From Prevotella sp. (lineage in GTDB: Bacteria > Bacteroidota > Bacteroidia > Bacteroidales > Bacteroidaceae), in assembly GCA_017548275.1 (NCBI GenBank), contig JAFZAH010000040.1, positions 328,320 through 381,489 of the forward strand: DNA of 53,170 bases, in the 5' to 3' direction. The notes below the pieces were generated by a model. The model made no database searches. It was given only the letters and a program-made list of their open reading frames with translations, and was not told the DNA's origin. Made by a program: the position numbers and the translations under genes. This document shows positions 50,559 through 53,170 of this stretch, in pieces. Within the stretch, counting starts at the first letter, position 1, and each line of letters opens with the position of its first letter.

Positions 50559-52937
50559 ATGAAAAAGATTAGTTTTCGACTGACAGCCTTGGTGGCTGCG
50601 ATGATGATGACCGTGATGTCATTTGCCAAGACACACGATTTGGAAGGAAAGGTGATAGACGCTAAAGGCGAGCCGTTGCCCTTTGTAAATGTGGTGCTTC
50701 TCTCATTGCCCGATTCAACTTTTATTCAGGGAGCGATGACAGACGAGCAAGGCGTTTACAAGATTGTGACAGATATCAACAACGGATTGCTGAAGATATC
50801 AAGCATTGGCTATCAGACACAATACGTCAAGGCCGTCGACGGGCTGACCATCCGTTTAGAAGAAGACTCAAAAATGCTTGGTGAGGTTGTTGTGAAAGGC
50901 ACATTGCCAAAGACCCATGTTAAGGGCGATGCCATGCGTACGACGATTGCGGGTACCATATTGGAAAAGGCTGGCACGGTGAGTGACGCGCTGAAACGGG
51001 TGCCATCATTAGAGGCAGAATGCGACGGTGCCGTCAAGGTACTAGGCCGTGGTGATGCCGAGGTGTATATCAACGGGCGCAGGGTGCAGGACATGAAAGA
51101 GTTGTCGCGTCTGCGTTCCGACCAGATACAACATGTGGACGTGATACAAAATCCCGGTGCCCGCTATGCGGCATCAGTGAAAGCAGTGGTCCGCATCCAG
51201 TTGAAAAAAGCGCAGGGCGAGGGCATCAGTTTCCAAGACAATGCAGAAGCCGTATATCAATATGGACACACGCTGACCAACAATCTCGACGTGAATTACC
51301 GTACCGGCGGACTCGATATCACCGCTTCTCTCTGGGCAGGTCGTTATGGACACAATAAATCACTGCAGGAGGACGACATGTTTTACCTGTGCGGTAAGGA
51401 CGAATACTCGGGCTTTACCAAGCAAGACACGAAAAACATATGGAAAGGATGGTCACCTCAACTGCAAGTAAACTATATGTTCGACGAGAATCATAGTTTA
51501 GGTGCCTTCTACAAGTACGACCGCCACCCAAGCGGTGATATGACCAGCGACTTCAATACCGACAACTATGAAAACGGCACCTATATAGAACGCTCCGAGA
51601 GCCGTATCATCCAAAGCGAGCGTTTCACTAAGCACATATTCAACGCCTATTATAACGGCAAGTTGGGACAATTGGGCATCGATTTCAACCTTGACGGTCT
51701 CTTCGACGACACGAAGGCTCCCGGCAGTACCACTGAAACCATGACACCCGCTAATGCAGCAAGCGGTTCTGCTGTAGGAACGACCCGTACCATCGAGAGC
51801 AACACCAACAGCAGTAATAATTTTTGGGCGTCTAAACTCATTTTCAGTTATCCCGTCTGGAACGGAAATTTGTCACTCGGCGGCGAATATTCTTACAACC
51901 ACCGCACCGACGCCTATTCTTACACCGCTTCAGATTACGTACCCGTGAATGCCACCGATACAGAAATCAACGAGTCAAGTACCGCCGCTTTTATGGAGTA
52001 TGGCCGGGCATTCGGCAAAGTCTTCGTTCAGGCTGGCTTGCGCTACGAACATTTGAAAAATGACTATTTTAATTTCGGAGAACGCGAAGATGAGGTATGC
52101 CGCAACTACGGCGACTGGTTCCCCACCTTCGTTATCTCCGCCCCCATCGGCAAGATGCAACTCTCGCTGTCCTACCGTCGCGACATCGAACGTCCGAACT
52201 ACAGTTTGCTGACCAGTTCGACTATCTATCTGAACCGTTACTCCTATCAGAGCGGTAACCCCTATCTGAAACCGACCTATACACACAGTCTTGTGCTGAA
52301 TGCAGCATATCAGTGGGCAAACCTGTCGCTGAACTACGGCCGCATCAAGAATTCCGTCACCATGAGCACAGAGCCTTTCCCCGGTTCCGAAGACCCGCTC
52401 ATCAGCCTCATTCGGTATATCAACAGTGCAGAGGACTACAACCAACTGTCCATCAGCCTCTCAGCCCGTCCTACTATCGGCTGCTGGCATCCTATGTGGT
52501 ATGCATTTGCCGTTTTCCAAAACTACAAGTCGCTCACCGCAGACGGTTCCATGCTGACACTCAACCGTCCGTATCTCACTCTCGTGTGGCAGAATGACAT
52601 CGATTTGCCGAAAGGCTGGCGTCTGAATGCCTCTTCCGAATGGGCTTCGCACGGTGATTACAATAACTTCCGCATCAATGCAAACCGTTTCAACGCCAGC
52701 CTCGGCATCCAGCGCGACTTCCACCTCCACAAACTTGGAACGCTGACCGCAGATTTACGCTGCGGTGATATTTTCAATTCAAACAAGACCGAAGCCATTG
52801 TCTATGGCATCCGCGAACTGACTGTTCGCAACCCGACCCGTCGCACTTTCTCGCTCAATATCACGTGGAAGTTCAACGAGGCCCGCAGCAAATACCGCGG
52901 TTCTGGCGCAGGCGAGAAGCAGAAGGCAAGAATGTAA
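50559..52937 (+). CDS. Outer-membrane beta-barrel protein with carboxypeptidase-regulatory-like domain (TonB-receptor-like)
   Basis: 792 residues. A signal peptide (MKKISFRLTALVAAMMMTVMSFA) is followed by a carboxypeptidase-D regulatory-like beta-sandwich ('DLEGKVIDAKGEPLPFVNVVLLSLPDSTFIQGAMTDEQGVYKI', about 27-110). Next comes a plug-like segment ('GTILEKAGTVSDALKRVPSLEAECDGAVKVLGRGDAEVYINGRRV'), then a long barrel of the OMP_b-brl_3 type ('LSYRRDIERPNYSLLTSSTIYLNRYSYQSGNPYLKPTYTHSLVLNAAYQW'). There is no SusD partner downstream, so this is not a standard polysaccharide-utilisation pair. The role is uptake or outer-membrane function of unknown substrate. The upstream direct repeats and shared promoter element suggest tight regulation. 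Confidence 0.88.
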   Translation: MKKISFRLTALVAAMMMTVMSFAKTHDLEGKVIDAKGEPLPFVNVVLLSLPDSTFIQGAMTDEQGVYKIVTDINNGLLKISSIGYQTQYVKAVDGLTIRLEEDSKMLGEVVVKGTLPKTHVKGDAMRTTIAGTILEKAGTVSDALKRVPSLEAECDGAVKVLGRGDAEVYINGRRVQDMKELSRLRSDQIQHVDVIQNPGARYAASVKAVVRIQLKKAQGEGISFQDNAEAVYQYGHTLTNNLDVNYRTGGLDITASLWAGRYGHNKSLQEDDMFYLCGKDEYSGFTKQDTKNIWKGWSPQLQVNYMFDENHSLGAFYKYDRHPSGDMTSDFNTDNYENGTYIERSESRIIQSERFTKHIFNAYYNGKLGQLGIDFNLDGLFDDTKAPGSTTETMTPANAASGSAVGTTRTIESNTNSSNNFWASKLIFSYPVWNGNLSLGGEYSYNHRTDAYSYTASDYVPVNATDTEINESSTAAFMEYGRAFGKVFVQAGLRYEHLKNDYFNFGEREDEVCRNYGDWFPTFVISAPIGKMQLSLSYRRDIERPNYSLLTSSTIYLNRYSYQSGNPYLKPTYTHSLVLNAAYQWANLSLNYGRIKNSVTMSTEPFPGSEDPLISLIRYINSAEDYNQLSISLSARPTIGCWHPMWYAFAVFQNYKSLTADGSMLTLNRPYLTLVWQNDIDLPKGWRLNASSEWASHGDYNNFRINANRFNASLGIQRDFHLHKLGTLTADLRCGDIFNSNKTEAIVYGIRELTVRNPTRRTFSLNITWKFNEARSKYRGSGAGEKQKARM

Positions 52938-52993
52938 GGACGTGAGATAAGATAACTTCGAAACGAAAGGAAAAAAGAAGAAAGAGGGATAAC

Positions 52994-53028
52994 AAAAAAG
53001 AGTCTCCTATTAATGGAGACTCTTTTTT
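52994..53028 (+). terminator. Terminator of the outer-membrane protein gene
   Basis: AAAAAAGAGTCTCC / GGAGACTCTTTTTT, a perfect 14-base stem with the loop TATTAAT. It begins 57 bases after the stop. The T-rich 3' arm makes it a good intrinsic terminator in both directions. Confidence 0.88.
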
Positions 53029-53031
53029 AGG

Positions 53032-53095
53032 TCTATTGGTCAAAATGGGTGATGAAAACGTCCTTAAAAACCTCTATTGGTCAAAATGGGTGATG
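53032..53095 (+). repeat. 23-base direct repeat, two copies, period 41
   Basis: TCTATTGGTCAAAATGGGTG plus ATG occurs at 53032-53054 and 53073-53095, separated by 18 bases. Only two copies are visible, and the window ends soon after. Confidence 0.75.
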
Positions 53096-53111
53096 GTTAC
53101 GATTTAAAACT

Positions 53112-53170
53112 ATGAAAAACACCGCGGCGGTTTGCCTCGCGGCTGGGGGCGCGAAGCCCCCAAAGAGCGT
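53112..53170 (+). other. GC-rich structured end of the window; open frame running off the edge
   Basis: From 53121 the sequence turns strongly GC-rich, with a perfect GGGGGC-GCGAA-GCCCCC hairpin (53145-53161) and a CCGCG/CGCGG pair just upstream. An ATG at 53112 opens a frame of 19 codons (MKNTAAVCLAAGGAKPPKS) that continues beyond the edge. Composition and structure differ from the rest of the window, so this may be the start of a structured RNA, an element, or a gene. It cannot be decided here. Confidence 0.35.

Noticed and set aside
53032-53095. CRISPR array
   Set aside because: Only two 23-base repeats with an 18-base gap, no cas genes, and the second flank is unrelated; insufficient for a CRISPR call.

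Overview
The window looks like a chromosomal segment from a Bacteroidota member, most likely a Prevotella-type genus. Supporting signs are: many promoters of the Bacteroidota form TTTG-N19-21-TAnnTTTG; few Shine-Dalgarno sites; a complete Na+-NQR operon; an outer-membrane carboxypeptidase-regulatory/beta-barrel protein; a BspA-type leucine-rich repeat protein; and secreted proteins ending in a 'WYDIKGQKL...KGVYI...KKVIVK' tail. Almost everything here is chromosomal housekeeping or surface biology. I see no transposase, integrase, CRISPR array or prophage.

Layout. 1-3.7 kb: 3' end of a malic enzyme, a membrane-anchored AraC-type regulator and a divergent secreted discoidin/glycine-rich-repeat protein. 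3.7-9.5 kb: nqrABCDEF on the minus strand. 9.6-16.8 kb: plus-strand run of tamB-like, secreted 5'-nucleotidase-like and nudC genes, behind a duplicated promoter. 16.9-23.9 kb: minus-strand leucine operon (leuA, leuC, leuD, a second leuA-like gene, leuB, then a TPR protein). It is preceded by a leader with a Leu/Ile-rich peptide, an antiterminator and a terminator. 24-31.5 kb: secreted SGNH hydrolase, dnaB, ispE, a Nudix hydrolase, clpC behind a textbook sigma-54 promoter, and a compact RpoD-like sigma factor lacking most of region 3. 31.5-41.3 kb: small secreted protein, DUF1593 protein, a flavoprotein with a Tat-like signal, a bile-acid/Na+-symporter-family transporter, a BspA-like LRR protein, a PIG-L deacetylase related to the C-terminal half of NagB-PIG-L fusions, a tiny membrane protein, an AmgK-like kinase fused to a RapZ C-terminal domain, and tRNA-Phe.

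41.5-53.2 kb: a membrane-LytTR regulator that appears frameshifted, TfoX-like and LiaF-like proteins, then a plus-strand cassette of small enzymes (zinc ribbon, tandem flavodoxin, GNAT-VOC fusion, DUF5131, CDP-alcohol phosphatidyltransferase, GNAT, AlkZ-like glycosylase). It ends with a long non-coding stretch and an outer-membrane beta-barrel protein.

The most informative signals are regulatory. They are the leucine attenuator, the sigma-54 promoter of clpC, and a pair of promoters 7 kb apart (upstream of the LiaF-like gene and of the outer-membrane protein) sharing the same upstream element with identical spacing, which suggests a small envelope regulon. The amino-sugar pair (PIG-L protein and kinase-RapZ fusion) is the best candidate for a less-described functional unit. 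All functional calls rest on reading motifs by eye; no database search was possible.
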